A DNA stretch of 64,000 nt from Allobogoriella deserti (GCF_042680605.1 NZ_JBHUEE010000001.1:718782-782781), one strand, 5' to 3'. Shown: positions 34,001 to 42,293, counted from the stretch's first letter. Program-made: numbers and translations. The notes: a model not told the origin generated them from the letters alone.

Positions 34001-34400
34001 GCTCGAGGCGGTCGCGCTCGTTGAGCACGCGCCAACGACGCCCCAGGCGTCTTGTCCACCGGCGCGGGCGGGCGGGGCGCTTCCGGCGCAGTCGCCGGCG
34101 TGGTCGGCGCCACCGGGTCCCGTTGGCCGAACCGACATCTCGGGCCATCACGCGCCCCCGACGCTGTTGCACCTGCAGATGCCGCCGAGAGACGCGGGCG
34201 TCGGCCAACGCGACATCAGCGCCGCCCCGGCCCACCTCGATCGGAGAGGGGCCCAGCGCAGCACACCGACCGGTGTCCGGGCCGGCCAGGACGGCCAGAT
34301 GCCATTCGCTGCGCAGCGCTTCCCGCGCCGCGTCGGCGTCGGACACCGGCACGCGATCGGCCGATCTCGGCGGAGGAGCAATGGTCGCGGTGGCGGTCAC
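31029..34400 (-). CDS. EccC/EssC-like FHA-FtsK/SpoIIIE ATPase (type VII secretion-like), orphan
   Basis: A 1123-aa multi-domain protein. An N-terminal FHA domain (PIEVGRGGADVALADARVSR, then NGT; GR, SRxH and NGT marks) has a very Arg-rich loop. Two transmembrane helices follow (LALPLLACLGMIPLLL, WAILAVPLTLALVLIV), then three FtsK/SpoIIIE ATPase modules. Module 1 is intact (Walker A GTTGSGKSELL; Walker B RLVVVVDEFRAL; TQRPGGSV). Modules 2 and 3 have Arg in place of the Walker Lys (GGAGTGRTET, GPPGSGRTTAL), so they are degenerate. This is the architecture of the EssC/EccC motor that recognises WXG100 substrates. No esx, eccB/D/E or mycP gene is in the window. Confidence 0.82.
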   Translation of the reverse strand: MTATATIAPPPRSADRVPVSDADAAREALRSEWHLAVLAGPDTGRCAALGPSPIEVGRGGADVALADARVSRRHLQVQQRRGRVMARDVGSANGTRWRRPRRRLRRKRPARPRRWTRRLGRRWRVLNERDRLELGATILEVRRRPADVRAPAPPEAEKPKTRRDWIRLALPLLACLGMIPLLLSGSAAPWRWAILAVPLTLALVLIVGRRRRRDGEALPDPAAALLLAATRAVPPAPHEVLRVKLTASAERRPRAGEVVDFVDGDRVALVGPPDSVAATARWLVAQLATCYDVSLDLPPPWRLPENEADWRVTVRTDPLEGRPAGPAPERERPSRPGGRPPRTTHLVLAGRLDRVPTWCTRVVDVPGDGVCDAWARTVAALLAPGEGTTGDRSALPRSVPLPALLPHDGLAAGKLAQTWRSHQEGLAAPLGADEHGTVELDLAEHGPHALIAGTTGSGKSELLLSWMLALALRHSPTDLQFVLVDYKGGATFGTLTDLPHVAGVLTDLDPAATSRALTSLRAEVRRREGLLAAAGAKDLAHYRARERAGRGTGTEHDRLPRLVVVVDEFRALADAHPDVLDALVRLATQGRSLGIHLVLATQRPGGSVGSEVRANLTVRVCLRVLEPAESHDVVGSGAAAELPAVPGRAVVRTDQTRIIQSAWCGSDGWAQHAVEAAREAWHTTAGTAPPPRPWAAPLPGQLPLDELDADADHLPLGQVDRPDEQRLGTWSWRPGALVVAGGAGTGRTETARTVVAAALRAGHPVHVVATEPGRFADLRGPALGTVVGSDDPRRVARLLELLHGPGLLVIDDAEAVADELDAVAGPAQGTSLLARAVRDGRRSGIATVLTGPPSLVGARWLEAVRTRLVLAPRDEAEALVAAVPRDLIGGPAVPGRGVLLEPDGARSVQVARSGPVDLGEPAAAPRLAPLPDRVDAVALQRAEDLVGPAGPDVVTVGLGGDDGGPVRMPAAAGAAVLVVGPPGSGRTTALRTMHRGLTGAVPLGPGAPVPASARAVVADDLDRWAPSHVDDLATAVERHGLTVFAAARSESVAAAYRGPLAQWRAQAALLLLRPGQPITAQLTDVPLTTALDPARPHQPGLAVLVHRGRATPVQVARMPETAP

Positions 34401-34836
34401 GCGCCCAGGATCGGATGACTCGCCACCGGAACCGGTGGTGGCTGTGGACGGGCGAGCGGTTCACGGGCGCTGTGGATTGCGTGGCGTTGACGTCCACTGC
34501 GTGGACAGGCTCGCCCGAAGCAGGGCCGGAGCTTGCTTCCAGATCACAGAGCGATAACAATCGCGGCCGTGTTACGTCCTGCCGACCTGTGCCGCGAGCG
34601 CCGTTGCCGAACGGCGTGTGAGCGGCAGGAACGTGCGGGATAGTAAGGACGGCGCGGGGAGGCGCACCGCACCACGCCGGCGACTTTGCCAGGAGGGGAG
34701 CTGTTTGTGACTGGGCGGCAACCTTCCTAACGTGGCCGGGCACCATGACCACTCGGGGTGACCCGTCCGGTGCCGCACGACCGGCAGGGTCGGGCGGGGG
34801 CCGGGAGGCTTTGCCTCGTCCGAACCGAAGGGGACC
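34401..34836. other. Intergenic region between the FtsK-like gene and ehuB
   Basis: 436 bp between divergent genes. The right half has a candidate ehuB promoter (34705-34733) and an ATG-initiated 31-codon frame (34745-34840) whose TGA overlaps the ehuB ATG. A long imperfect inverted repeat, CCTGCCG near 34577 with CGGCAGG near 34623, could form structure. No RNA gene is recognised. Confidence 0.5.
34705..34733 (+). promoter_or_regulatory. Candidate ehu operon promoter
   Basis: TTGTGA (34705-34710), 17-bp spacer, TAACGT (34728-34733). The predicted start near 34740 gives a leader of about 97 nt to the ehuB ATG, which has its own AAGGGGA ribosome-binding site. It is based on consensus only. 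Confidence 0.5.
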
Positions 34837-35760
34837 ATGATGATCAGCACCACCCGACGACGCGCCGTCGCCGTGACCGGCGCCGGACTGTTGGCAGTCG
34901 CAGTGGCCGCGTGCGAATCCACCGGCGGCAACCCGCAAGGCGGCGGAGGCGACGGCGACGGCGGTGGGGGCGGTGGCGCCCTGACCCTCGAACAGCTGCA
35001 GGAGCGCGGCTCGATCACCGTCGGGTTCGCTGGCGAGGCGCCCTACTCCTTCGAGGAAGGGGGAGAGCTCACCGGAGCCACGGTCGCCCTCCACGAGGAG
35101 ATCTGGGGCGAACTGGGCATCGACGAGGTCGAGGGCCAGCAGGCCGAGTTCGGCCAGCTCATTCCCGGCCTGAACGCCGGCCGGTTCGACGTCATCGCGG
35201 CTGGTATGTCCATCCTGCCGGAACGCTGCGAGCAGGCGATCTTCTCCGAGCCGGAGTTCATGTACACGACGGCTCTCATGGTCGAGGAGGGCAACCCCTT
35301 CGACCTGCAGACACTCGATGACGTCGAGGGCACAGACGCCCGGCTCGCGACGATGACCGGCGCCATCGAATCTGACTACGCCGAGTCCCTCGGTCTGGAC
35401 TCGATGCAGGTCGCCAACCCGCAGGACGGCATGGACGCCATCGTCAACGGGCGAGCCGACGTCTTTGCCCTGACCGGCATCTCGTTGAACTGGATGGCCG
35501 ACAACAACCCGGACGCCCCGGTCGAGGTGACCGAGTCCTTCGTCCAGGAGATCGACGGCACGCCGCAGGTCGGCGCCGGCGGGACGGTCTTCCGTGAGTC
35601 CGACACGGAGTTGCGGGACGCGTACAACGAGGAGCTGGAGTCCATCACGGGCGACGAGGACACCTATCTCGGTGTCGTCGGCGACTTCGGCTTCACGGCG
35701 GAAGAGCGGCCGACAGGCGACCTGACGACCGAGCAGCTCTGCGCCGGCGACCTGGAGTAA
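34837..35760 (+). CDS. ehuB: ABC importer solute-binding lipoprotein, EhuB-like
   Basis: A 307-aa extracellular binding protein. A Tat/Sec-like signal peptide (TRRRAVAVTGAGLLAVAVAAC) ends at lipobox VAAC, so it is lipid-anchored. A Gly/Asp-rich linker follows, then a SBP_bac_3 domain: GSITVGFAGEAPYSFEEGGE, FGQLIPGLNAGRFDVIAAGM, FSEPEFMY. The pattern and the gene order B-C-D-A fit the ectoine/hydroxyectoine system rather than a generic polar amino-acid one; ligand identity remains inferred. It is the first gene of a four-gene operon with short gaps and overlaps. Confidence 0.85.
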   Translation: MMISTTRRRAVAVTGAGLLAVAVAACESTGGNPQGGGGDGDGGGGGGALTLEQLQERGSITVGFAGEAPYSFEEGGELTGATVALHEEIWGELGIDEVEGQQAEFGQLIPGLNAGRFDVIAAGMSILPERCEQAIFSEPEFMYTTALMVEEGNPFDLQTLDDVEGTDARLATMTGAIESDYAESLGLDSMQVANPQDGMDAIVNGRADVFALTGISLNWMADNNPDAPVEVTESFVQEIDGTPQVGAGGTVFRESDTELRDAYNEELESITGDEDTYLGVVGDFGFTAEERPTGDLTTEQLCAGDLE

Positions 35761-35770
35761 TTCGACGCCC

Positions 35771-36511
35771 ATGGGCGAAAATCTCGAGATCCTCGCCGAG
35801 CGACTGCCGCAGTTCGCCGATGGCATCTGGGTCACGGCTCAGCTGACAGTCCTCGGCGGGGTGCTCGCCTTCGTTATCGCGGTGATCCTCGGGCTCGGCG
35901 CCCGCACGGAGAACATCCTCGTGCGTGGCGCCGCCCGGACGGTCATCGAGTTCTTCCGAGGCACCTCACTCGTCGTCCAGCTCTTCTGGCTGTTCTACGT
36001 CCTACCTCTGCTCGGGTACCGCCTGGACGCGCTGCTGTGCGGTGTCCTCGCACTCGGCCTCAACTACGGCGCCTACGCCTCCGAGGTTGTCAGGGGCGCC
36101 ATCAACTCCGTGCCTCAGGGCCAGTGGGAGGCCGCGCGGGCGCTCAGCCTCAGCCCGGTGCGACGGATGCGGAAGATCATCTGGCCGCAGGCGTGGTCGA
36201 TCATGATCCCCTCGATGGCCAACCTCTTCATCATGCTGCTGAAGGGCACCGCGGTTGCCTACATCATCCTCATGCACGACCTCACGTGGGAGTCGAACCA
36301 ACTGCGCCAGGCCACTGGTGACACCTTCTTCTCCTTCGGTTTCGGCATGATCGTCTACTTCCTGATCGCGCTGGTCATCGTGCTCATCGCGAACCTGCTC
36401 GAGCGCATCGCCAAACGCCGACTGGGCCAACTCCCGGCGGTCACGAAGCGGACGCGAGCCTCCGTGGACTTGGCCGGATCGCACACGGCCGGAACAGGAG
36501 GTCGCGGATGA
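35771..36511 (+). CDS. ehuC: ABC importer permease, EhuC-like
   Basis: A 246-aa inner-membrane permease of the HisM/GlnP type with five or so helices. The EAA loop, INSVPQGQWEAARALSLSPV, contacts the ATPase. It starts 10 bp after ehuB and its stop overlaps the start of ehuD (ATGA, 36508-36511). It forms the heterodimeric channel with EhuD. The C-terminal 35 residues are basic and polar. Confidence 0.85.
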   Translation: MGENLEILAERLPQFADGIWVTAQLTVLGGVLAFVIAVILGLGARTENILVRGAARTVIEFFRGTSLVVQLFWLFYVLPLLGYRLDALLCGVLALGLNYGAYASEVVRGAINSVPQGQWEAARALSLSPVRRMRKIIWPQAWSIMIPSMANLFIMLLKGTAVAYIILMHDLTWESNQLRQATGDTFFSFGFGMIVYFLIALVIVLIANLLERIAKRRLGQLPAVTKRTRASVDLAGSHTAGTGGRG

Positions 36512-37158
36512 CGTTCAGTTGGAGCTGGGACACCACCTTCGACGTGCTCCCGGACATGCTTTCCGCGTTCCTACGGGTCACCTTGCTCGCGACCGTCGTC
36601 GGCTCGGCGATCGCTGCCGTGGTCGGCCTGGTCGTGGCGATGATCCGTCGCCTCGCGCCGTGGTGGATCGCCTACCCGGTGCACGGTGTCATGGAGTTCA
36701 TCCGCATGACCCCCGTGGTCATCCAGCTGCTGTTCGCCTACTACACGTTCCAGCAGTTCGACGGACTCACCATCGGCATCGTCGTCCTCGGGATCCACTA
36801 CGCCTCCTACATGGCAGAGGTCTACCGTTCCGGTATCGACGCGGTCCCGAAGGGGCAATGGGAGGCCGCCGCGGCACTGTCCATGTCGACCCGCCGCACC
36901 TGGCAGCGAGTCGTCATCCCGCAGGCCTTGCGAACGACGGTGCCGGCACTCGGCACGTGGGTGATCTCGATGTTCAAGGACACGCCGTTCCTCATCGTCA
37001 TCTTCGTGACCGAGATGGTGCAGACGGCCTATGCATCCGGAGCGGATGACTTCATGTTCCTCGAGCCCATCACGCTGGCCGGACTGATCTTCCTGGCCGC
37101 GAGTTACCCCACGGCCCTGCTTCTCCGGCGATTGGAAGTGCGCCTTGCCCGCTATTGA
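36508..37158 (+). CDS. ehuD: ABC importer permease, EhuD-like
   Basis: A 216-aa permease with EAA loop IDAVPKGQWEAAAALSMSTR and the opening MTFSWSWDTTFDVLPDML typical of EhuD. It pairs with EhuC to form the translocation pore. The gene overlaps both neighbours (4 bp with ehuC, 14 bp with ehuA), pointing to strict co-translation. Confidence 0.87.
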   Translation: MTFSWSWDTTFDVLPDMLSAFLRVTLLATVVGSAIAAVVGLVVAMIRRLAPWWIAYPVHGVMEFIRMTPVVIQLLFAYYTFQQFDGLTIGIVVLGIHYASYMAEVYRSGIDAVPKGQWEAAAALSMSTRRTWQRVVIPQALRTTVPALGTWVISMFKDTPFLIVIFVTEMVQTAYASGADDFMFLEPITLAGLIFLAASYPTALLLRRLEVRLARY

Positions 37159-37999
37159 TCCGAACGAGTACACCGCGCCCGCCCCAGGGAATCCGGCCCG
37201 CGGTGCCGACGCGAACCAGGGCGGAGGCGAGAGCGCTGTGCCCGTCCTGAGGTTCGAGGACGTGAACAAACGGTTCGGCGACAACACCGTCCTCGACGGA
37301 CTTAATTTCGAGGTCGGGAAGGGGGAGCGCGTCACTCTGATCGGACCGTCCGGTTCCGGCAAGACGACGATCCTTCGGCTCGTCATGACGTTGGAGCACC
37401 TCACCGGCGGATTCATCTACCTCGACGGCGAACCGCTCACTCACGAGATGCGGGGCGGCCGGCGTGTGGAGCGGAAGAAGAAGGACGTTGCCCGGATGAC
37501 CACCAAGATCGGCATGGTCTTCCAGCAGTTCAACCTCTTCCCGAACATGACGGTGCTCGAGAACCTCACGGAGGCGCCGATCAACGTGCTGGGCCGGCCG
37601 AAGGCCGAAGCCCAGGAACGCGCCCGGGAGCTTCTCGACCATGTCGGCCTGGGAGACAAGGTCGATGCACACCCGACACGGCTCTCGGGCGGCCAGCAGC
37701 AGCGTGTCGCGATCGCGCGGGCGCTGGCGATGGACCCCGAGGTGCTGCTGCTCGACGAGGTGACCTCGGCGCTCGACCCCGAACTCGTCGGTGAGGTGCT
37801 CAACGTGCTGCGCGACGTCGCCGAGACGACCGACATCACGATGCTCATCGTCACCCACGAGATGCAGTTCGCCCAGGAGGTCTCGCACCGGGTCCTCATG
37901 TTCGACCAGGGGCGGATCATCGAAGACAAGCCGCCGGCCGAGATGTTCTCCAATCCGGAGAACGAGCGCACGCAAGAGTTCTTGCAGGCAATCCTCTGA
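37145..37999 (+). CDS. ehuA: ABC importer ATPase, EhuA-like
   Basis: A 284-aa ATPase. Walker A is GPSGSGKTTILR, the Q-loop GMVFQQFNLFPNM, the signature LSGGQQQRVAIARAL, Walker B VLLLDEVTSALDPE and the H-loop IVTHEMQFA. An insertion rich in Arg/Lys (RGGRRVERKKKD) before the Q-loop is typical of EhuA. The first 34 residues are a low-complexity extension. The start is TTG 37145 inside the end of ehuD; a downstream GTG at 37239 is possible. It energises uptake by EhuBCD. No ectoine-degradation (eut) gene is adjacent. Confidence 0.87.
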   Translation: MPAIDPNEYTAPAPGNPARGADANQGGGESAVPVLRFEDVNKRFGDNTVLDGLNFEVGKGERVTLIGPSGSGKTTILRLVMTLEHLTGGFIYLDGEPLTHEMRGGRRVERKKKDVARMTTKIGMVFQQFNLFPNMTVLENLTEAPINVLGRPKAEAQERARELLDHVGLGDKVDAHPTRLSGGQQQRVAIARALAMDPEVLLLDEVTSALDPELVGEVLNVLRDVAETTDITMLIVTHEMQFAQEVSHRVLMFDQGRIIEDKPPAEMFSNPENERTQEFLQAIL

Positions 38000-38024
38000 C
38001 CGGCGGAGAGACGCTCCTGACGCT

Positions 38025-38068
38025 CGGGGCCCCGGTCGTCGGCTGATGCGCCGACCACCGGGGCCTCG
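38025..38068. terminator. Bidirectional terminator after ehuA
   Basis: A 16-bp stem with one mismatch (38028-38043 with 38050-38065), extended by a few pairs outward, and a 6-nt loop. It lies in the gap between the convergent ehuA and FtsX-type genes. Confidence 0.8.
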
Positions 38069-38090
38069 GGGTGTCTCCCGCCGTCGCCGG

Positions 38091-40643
38091 TCAGGCGGCC
38101 AGTGCCGCCACCGGCGGTGTCTTCGCCGCCGAGCGGGCCGGGAGCACGGAGGCCGCCACGCCGGCCACCACTGATCCGACGACGCACGTGGCCACGTAGG
38201 GCCACGGGACCACCAGGTGCACCTCCCCGCCGCCTCCGCCGAAGACGATCGCCGAGGCGGCCCAGCCGTAGAGCAGGCCGAGCACGACACCGAGGGCGGT
38301 ACCGACGAGCGCCACGAGGACGCCCTCGACCACGAGCGTGCCGCGCAGCTGTCCACGTGTCATTCCGACCGCGCGGAGCAGCGCATGTTCGTGGCGCCGC
38401 TCGATGACGGACAGGGACAGGGTGTTCGCCACGCCGATGACGGCGATGACCACTGCCACGCCCAGCAGTCCGAGGACCACGCCGAGGAGGGTGTCGATGA
38501 TCTGGTCATACCCCTCGCGCTCGGCCGCCGCGGCGTTCGCGAAGGGGACCGAGCCGGACGTGGTCGCCTCGGCCAAGTCGTCCTGGATGGTGCCCACCGC
38601 CTGTCCGGCGGACGCGTCGTCGGCGAGCTTCGCCCAGACGTCGGTGACCGGGGCTTCCCGGTCGACGTCGGTCATGGCGGTCCGGTCGAGGACCACCGTC
38701 GAACCGCCACCGGGCAGAACCGCGGCGGTGCCGCGCATCTGGCCGGTCGGCCCCTCGACTGAGACGGTCTCGCCGTCGGCGACGCCGATCCGGCCGGCCA
38801 GATCCTCGCCGACGACCACGACGTCACCACCGAACTCGGGAAACAGATCCTCGTCGCGCAGCACCTCCCGCTCGCGCGGGTCCATGGCCGAGACCGCGGT
38901 GTCGACACTGCCCGACGGGCCGGCGACCGTGGCCGTGGTCGAGGGCAGGGCGACGGCGCGGACCACGTCCTCGGACTCGGCCACCGCCCGGATCTGCTCG
39001 TGCGTGATCTCCATGCCGCCCCCGGAGACCATCACATCGACCGGGAAGTAGGAGTCCAAGGTCGCGTTCAGGCTCGCACGGGCACTGCCCGCGCCGGTGG
39101 CCATCATCGTGACCAGCGCGACACCGATGAGCAGCGCCGAAGCGGTCGCCGACGTCCGGCGGGGGTTGCGGCGCGCGTTGGCGGCAGCCAGCCGGACGGT
39201 CGGGCGAGACCGCCGGGCGAGGCGCGCCCACACCGCGCCGGCTGCCCGAACCGCCCGCGGCACCACGAACACCGCGCCGACCAGGACGCCCGCGAACGAG
39301 ACCATCCCGCCCAGGACGCCGACGCCCAACGCGAGGAGGACCGTGCTGTCGCTCTGGGTGATCAGCGCCACGGCGATCGCCCCGGCCAGCAGTGCGGCGC
39401 CGAACACGGCCAGCACGATCGCGATTCCGCGTCGCAGCCGGCCGCCGCCGGCGCGGGTGGCCGGGTCGTCGGCCGGCCGCAATGCGCTGACCGGGGCCAC
39501 CCGGGTGGCGGCGCGCGCCGGAGCCAGCGCGGAGAGCACGGTCACCGCGACGCCGGTGAGCAGCGGGGTGAGGAACGTGGCCACGTCGGGTGTGATCACC
39601 GACGGCACAGGGATGCCGAGATCGGCGCTGCCCAGGAACCACAGGGCGGCCTGGCCCAGCCCCAGTCCCGCGGCGATACCCACCACGGAGGCGATCACAC
39701 CGAGCAGGACGGCTTCGGTGAGCACGCTGCGGCGTACCTGTGCCCGGGTGGCCCCGACACAGCGCAGCAGTGCGAGGGTGTGGCGCCGCTGCGCGACGAG
39801 GACCTGGAACGTATTCGCGATGACGATCCCCGCAACGAAGACGGCGACTGCCGCGAAGGCCAGGACGAGGCCGACGAGCATGGCGGTGCTACCGGTCAGC
39901 TCCGCGGTGCGTGCAGCGGCTTCCTCGTCAGCGGTGCGGACCTCACCGGTCGGTACCTGGGCCCGGACGGCGTCGGCCAGATCGTCCGGCGCCACCCCGG
40001 GAGCCGCCACGAGGAGCACGGAGTCGTAGGTCACGGCACCTCCGCGGGAGGCCGCCGCCAACTCCTCTGCCACGCTGCGGTCGAGCAGCACGGTACCCAC
40101 CGGCGCCACGATCGCCGGCGGGTCGACGACGATCCCGGAGACGGTCAGCTCCCGCTCCTGGGTGGACCAGGCGTCCCCGTCAGGGACGTCCACGGCGACC
40201 GTCACGCTCGCCCCCGGCTCGAGCCCGAGACGCTCCGCCGTCGCCTCGGTCACCGCGACCTCGCCCGGTCCCGGCGTCTCGCCGCGCGCCATCTCGTACG
40301 GATTCAACGCCGGGTCGCCCGGCACCGGGCTCAACATCCCGGCGTCGCGCTCGCCACCGGCGCTGATCTGGCCGAAGACCTGCACGGTGCCCTCGGCGAC
40401 GTCGGTCTGGGCGAGGCCGGACAGGTTCTCGACGACGTCGGAGCCCACCGGGGCGTCCTGCGGGCGGAGGATCACGTCCGCCTCGCCCAGCGAGGCGGTG
40501 ACTGCACGTTCCGTCGTCGCCGTGATGAGGTTGCCACCGAGCAGCGTCGCGGTCACGAATGCGGTCGCGACCACGATCGCGATACCGGCGGCGGTCAGGC
40601 GCCCGACGCTGCGGCGCATCTGGGAGAGCGTCAGCCGGATCAT
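38091..40643 (-). CDS. FtsX/MacB-type ABC transporter permease
   Basis: An 850-aa membrane protein with the duplicated FtsX layout. An N-terminal helix (TAAGIAIVVATAFVTATLLG) and MacB-like extracellular domain lead to three helices around residues 260-370. A second helix, extracellular domain and three helices at the C-terminus follow (LLGVVLGLLGVAVVIAVIGV, VVEGVLVALVGTALGVVLGL). It overlaps its ATPase by 4 nt. Such exporters expel or release antimicrobial peptides, lipids or lipoproteins; the cargo is unknown. A two-component pair lies just upstream in the same direction. Confidence 0.9.
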   Translation of the reverse strand: MIRLTLSQMRRSVGRLTAAGIAIVVATAFVTATLLGGNLITATTERAVTASLGEADVILRPQDAPVGSDVVENLSGLAQTDVAEGTVQVFGQISAGGERDAGMLSPVPGDPALNPYEMARGETPGPGEVAVTEATAERLGLEPGASVTVAVDVPDGDAWSTQERELTVSGIVVDPPAIVAPVGTVLLDRSVAEELAAASRGGAVTYDSVLLVAAPGVAPDDLADAVRAQVPTGEVRTADEEAAARTAELTGSTAMLVGLVLAFAAVAVFVAGIVIANTFQVLVAQRRHTLALLRCVGATRAQVRRSVLTEAVLLGVIASVVGIAAGLGLGQAALWFLGSADLGIPVPSVITPDVATFLTPLLTGVAVTVLSALAPARAATRVAPVSALRPADDPATRAGGGRLRRGIAIVLAVFGAALLAGAIAVALITQSDSTVLLALGVGVLGGMVSFAGVLVGAVFVVPRAVRAAGAVWARLARRSRPTVRLAAANARRNPRRTSATASALLIGVALVTMMATGAGSARASLNATLDSYFPVDVMVSGGGMEITHEQIRAVAESEDVVRAVALPSTTATVAGPSGSVDTAVSAMDPREREVLRDEDLFPEFGGDVVVVGEDLAGRIGVADGETVSVEGPTGQMRGTAAVLPGGGSTVVLDRTAMTDVDREAPVTDVWAKLADDASAGQAVGTIQDDLAEATTSGSVPFANAAAAEREGYDQIIDTLLGVVLGLLGVAVVIAVIGVANTLSLSVIERRHEHALLRAVGMTRGQLRGTLVVEGVLVALVGTALGVVLGLLYGWAASAIVFGGGGGEVHLVVPWPYVATCVVGSVVAGVAASVLPARSAAKTPPVAALAA

Positions 40644-41392
40644 CGGACGGCCACCTCACCGGTGCGCAGGGCGTCCAGGCCGGCCAGCACGGCGTCCGGA
40701 GTCGGATCGGTGATCTCCCCGGCGATCCGTCCGTCGGCGAGCATCACCACCCGTTGGGCGTGGGCGGCGGCGGCCGGGTCATGGGTCACCATGACGACGG
40801 TCTGCCCGAGCTCGCGCACGCAGGTGCGCAGGAAGGCCAGCACCTCCGTACCGGCGGTGGAGTCCAGGTTCCCGGTCGGCTCGTCCGCGAAGACCACGTC
40901 CGGCCGGGTCACCAACGCCCGGGCGATCGCCACCCGTTGCTGCTGCCCGCCCGACAGCTCGGACGGGCGGTGGCCCAGCCGTTCCCGCAGACCGAGGATG
41001 TCGACGAGCTGGTCGAGCCACGCCCGGTCGACCGCACGGCCGGCGAGCTCGCACGGCAGCACAATGTTCTGCTCGGCCGTGTACATCGGCAGCAGGTTGA
41101 AGGCCTGGAACACGAACCCGACGCGCTCGCGGCGCAGCAGCGTCAGTCGCTTGTCGTCGAGCTGCGTCAGATCGGTCTCACCGAGCAGCACCCGTCCGGC
41201 GGTCGGCTCGTCCAGGCCCGCGAGGAGGTGCATGAGGGTCGACTTGCCGGACCCGGACGGACCCATGATCGCGGTGAACTCGCCGGCCGCGAAGGCGACG
41301 TCGACGGCACGCAGCGCGTGCACGGCGACGTCCCCGCTGCCGTAGACCTTGGCCAGTCCCGCGGCGCGTACCGCTGGGGTGCTCGTGTTCAT
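40640..41392 (-). CDS. ABC transporter ATPase, MacB/LolD type
   Basis: A 250-aa ATPase. Walker A is GPSGSGKSTLMH, the Q-loop VGFVFQAFNLLPM, the signature LSGGQQQRVAIARAL, Walker B VVFADEPTGNLDS and the H-loop MVTHDP. The ADEPTGNLD sequence marks the MacB/LolD class that pairs with FtsX-type permeases. ATG 41392 has GAGGAG four bases upstream. It is the first gene of the pair with the 850-aa permease, preceded by a hairpin that separates it from the response regulator gene. Confidence 0.93.
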   Translation of the reverse strand: MNTSTPAVRAAGLAKVYGSGDVAVHALRAVDVAFAAGEFTAIMGPSGSGKSTLMHLLAGLDEPTAGRVLLGETDLTQLDDKRLTLLRRERVGFVFQAFNLLPMYTAEQNIVLPCELAGRAVDRAWLDQLVDILGLRERLGHRPSELSGGQQQRVAIARALVTRPDVVFADEPTGNLDSTAGTEVLAFLRTCVRELGQTVVMVTHDPAAAAHAQRVVMLADGRIAGEITDPTPDAVLAGLDALRTGEVAVR

Positions 41393-41486
41393 GACGCTCC
41401 TCGTCGTGACTGATCCGGCCGGTCGGTGCGAACGCCGGCCGGAGACTTGCGGTGCCGGTGTCCCCGGCAGGAACGACGCTACGGAG

Positions 41487-41512
41487 CGGGCCCGTCGTCG
41501 TCGTCGGGCCCG
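41487..41512 (-). terminator. Hairpin between the response regulator and the ABC ATPase genes
   Basis: An 8-bp perfect stem CGGGCCCG (41487-41494) with CGGGCCCG (41505-41512) and a TCG-repeat loop. It could end the kinase-regulator transcript or attenuate read-through into the transporter genes; no T-tract follows. Confidence 0.5.
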
Positions 41513-41585
41513 GGCATGGTTCGTCAGTCATCCCTGGGGTGGACATGGCCCCGGGGCGAGTGCGGCGTACGGCGGAGCTCGCGAG

Positions 41586-42257
41586 TCAGGACCCGGGACG
41601 GACCAGTCCGGTCTCGTACGCCACCACCACCGCCTGAACCCGGTCCCGCGCACCGAGCTTGGCGAGCACGCGCCCCACGTGGGTCTTGACGGTCGCCTCG
41701 GCGACGTACAGCTCGGCGGCGATCTCGGTGTTTGAACGGCCGCGGGCCATGAGCACGAGGACCTCACGCTCGCGCTCGGTCAGGTCGGCCAAGACCTCGG
41801 GGGAGGAGCGCTCCTCGCTCGGCAGGACGGTGGTGAGGTGTTCCAGCAGGCGGCGCGTCGAGGACGGGGCGATCACCGCGTCGCCGCGGTGGACGGTCCG
41901 GATCGCGGCCAGCATCTCCTCGGGTGGAGCGTCCTTGAGGAGGAAGCCGGAGGCTCCCGCCTTGATCGCGTGCAGCACGTACTCGTCGAGGTCGAAGGTG
42001 GTGAGGATGATGACCTTGGGGGCCTCATCACCGCCGGCGGTGAGCTCGCGGGTTGCGGCCAGTCCGTCCATGGTGGGCATCCGCACGTCCATGAGCACGA
42101 TGTCCACCGGGTGCGAGCCGAGTAGCCGCAGTGCCTGTGCACCGTCACCGGCCTCGACGACGACGTCCATGTCCGGCTGGGAGGCGATCACCATCGAGAA
42201 GCCGGCGCGGACGAGCTGCTGGTCGTCGACCAGGGCGACGCGGATGGGAGTTTCCAC
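41586..42257 (-). CDS. Response regulator, NarL/FixJ family
   Basis: A 223-aa regulator. The receiver starts IRVALVDDQQLVRAGFSMVI; the phospho-Asp is in IVLMDVRMPTMDG; LTTFDLDE and FLLKDAPP carry the switch Thr and Lys. The LuxR HTH lies in LTEREREVLVLMARGRSNTE and ATVKTHVGRVLAKLGARDR. GTG 42257 is preceded by GAGAGGAAA. It follows its kinase by 36 bp and precedes the MacB-type ABC genes, their likely target. Confidence 0.94.
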   Translation of the reverse strand: METPIRVALVDDQQLVRAGFSMVIASQPDMDVVVEAGDGAQALRLLGSHPVDIVLMDVRMPTMDGLAATRELTAGGDEAPKVIILTTFDLDEYVLHAIKAGASGFLLKDAPPEEMLAAIRTVHRGDAVIAPSSTRRLLEHLTTVLPSEERSSPEVLADLTEREREVLVLMARGRSNTEIAAELYVAEATVKTHVGRVLAKLGARDRVQAVVVAYETGLVRPGS

Positions 42258-42293
42258 GGTTTCCTCTCACCAGGCTTCCGGACAGGGCGCGGA

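Noticed and set aside
34690..34790. SAM-riboswitch-like core before ehuB
   Set aside because: CGGCAACC and a CCAG/CTGG stem are present, but no P1 helix and no convincing GGTGC partner were found; not called without a covariance search.
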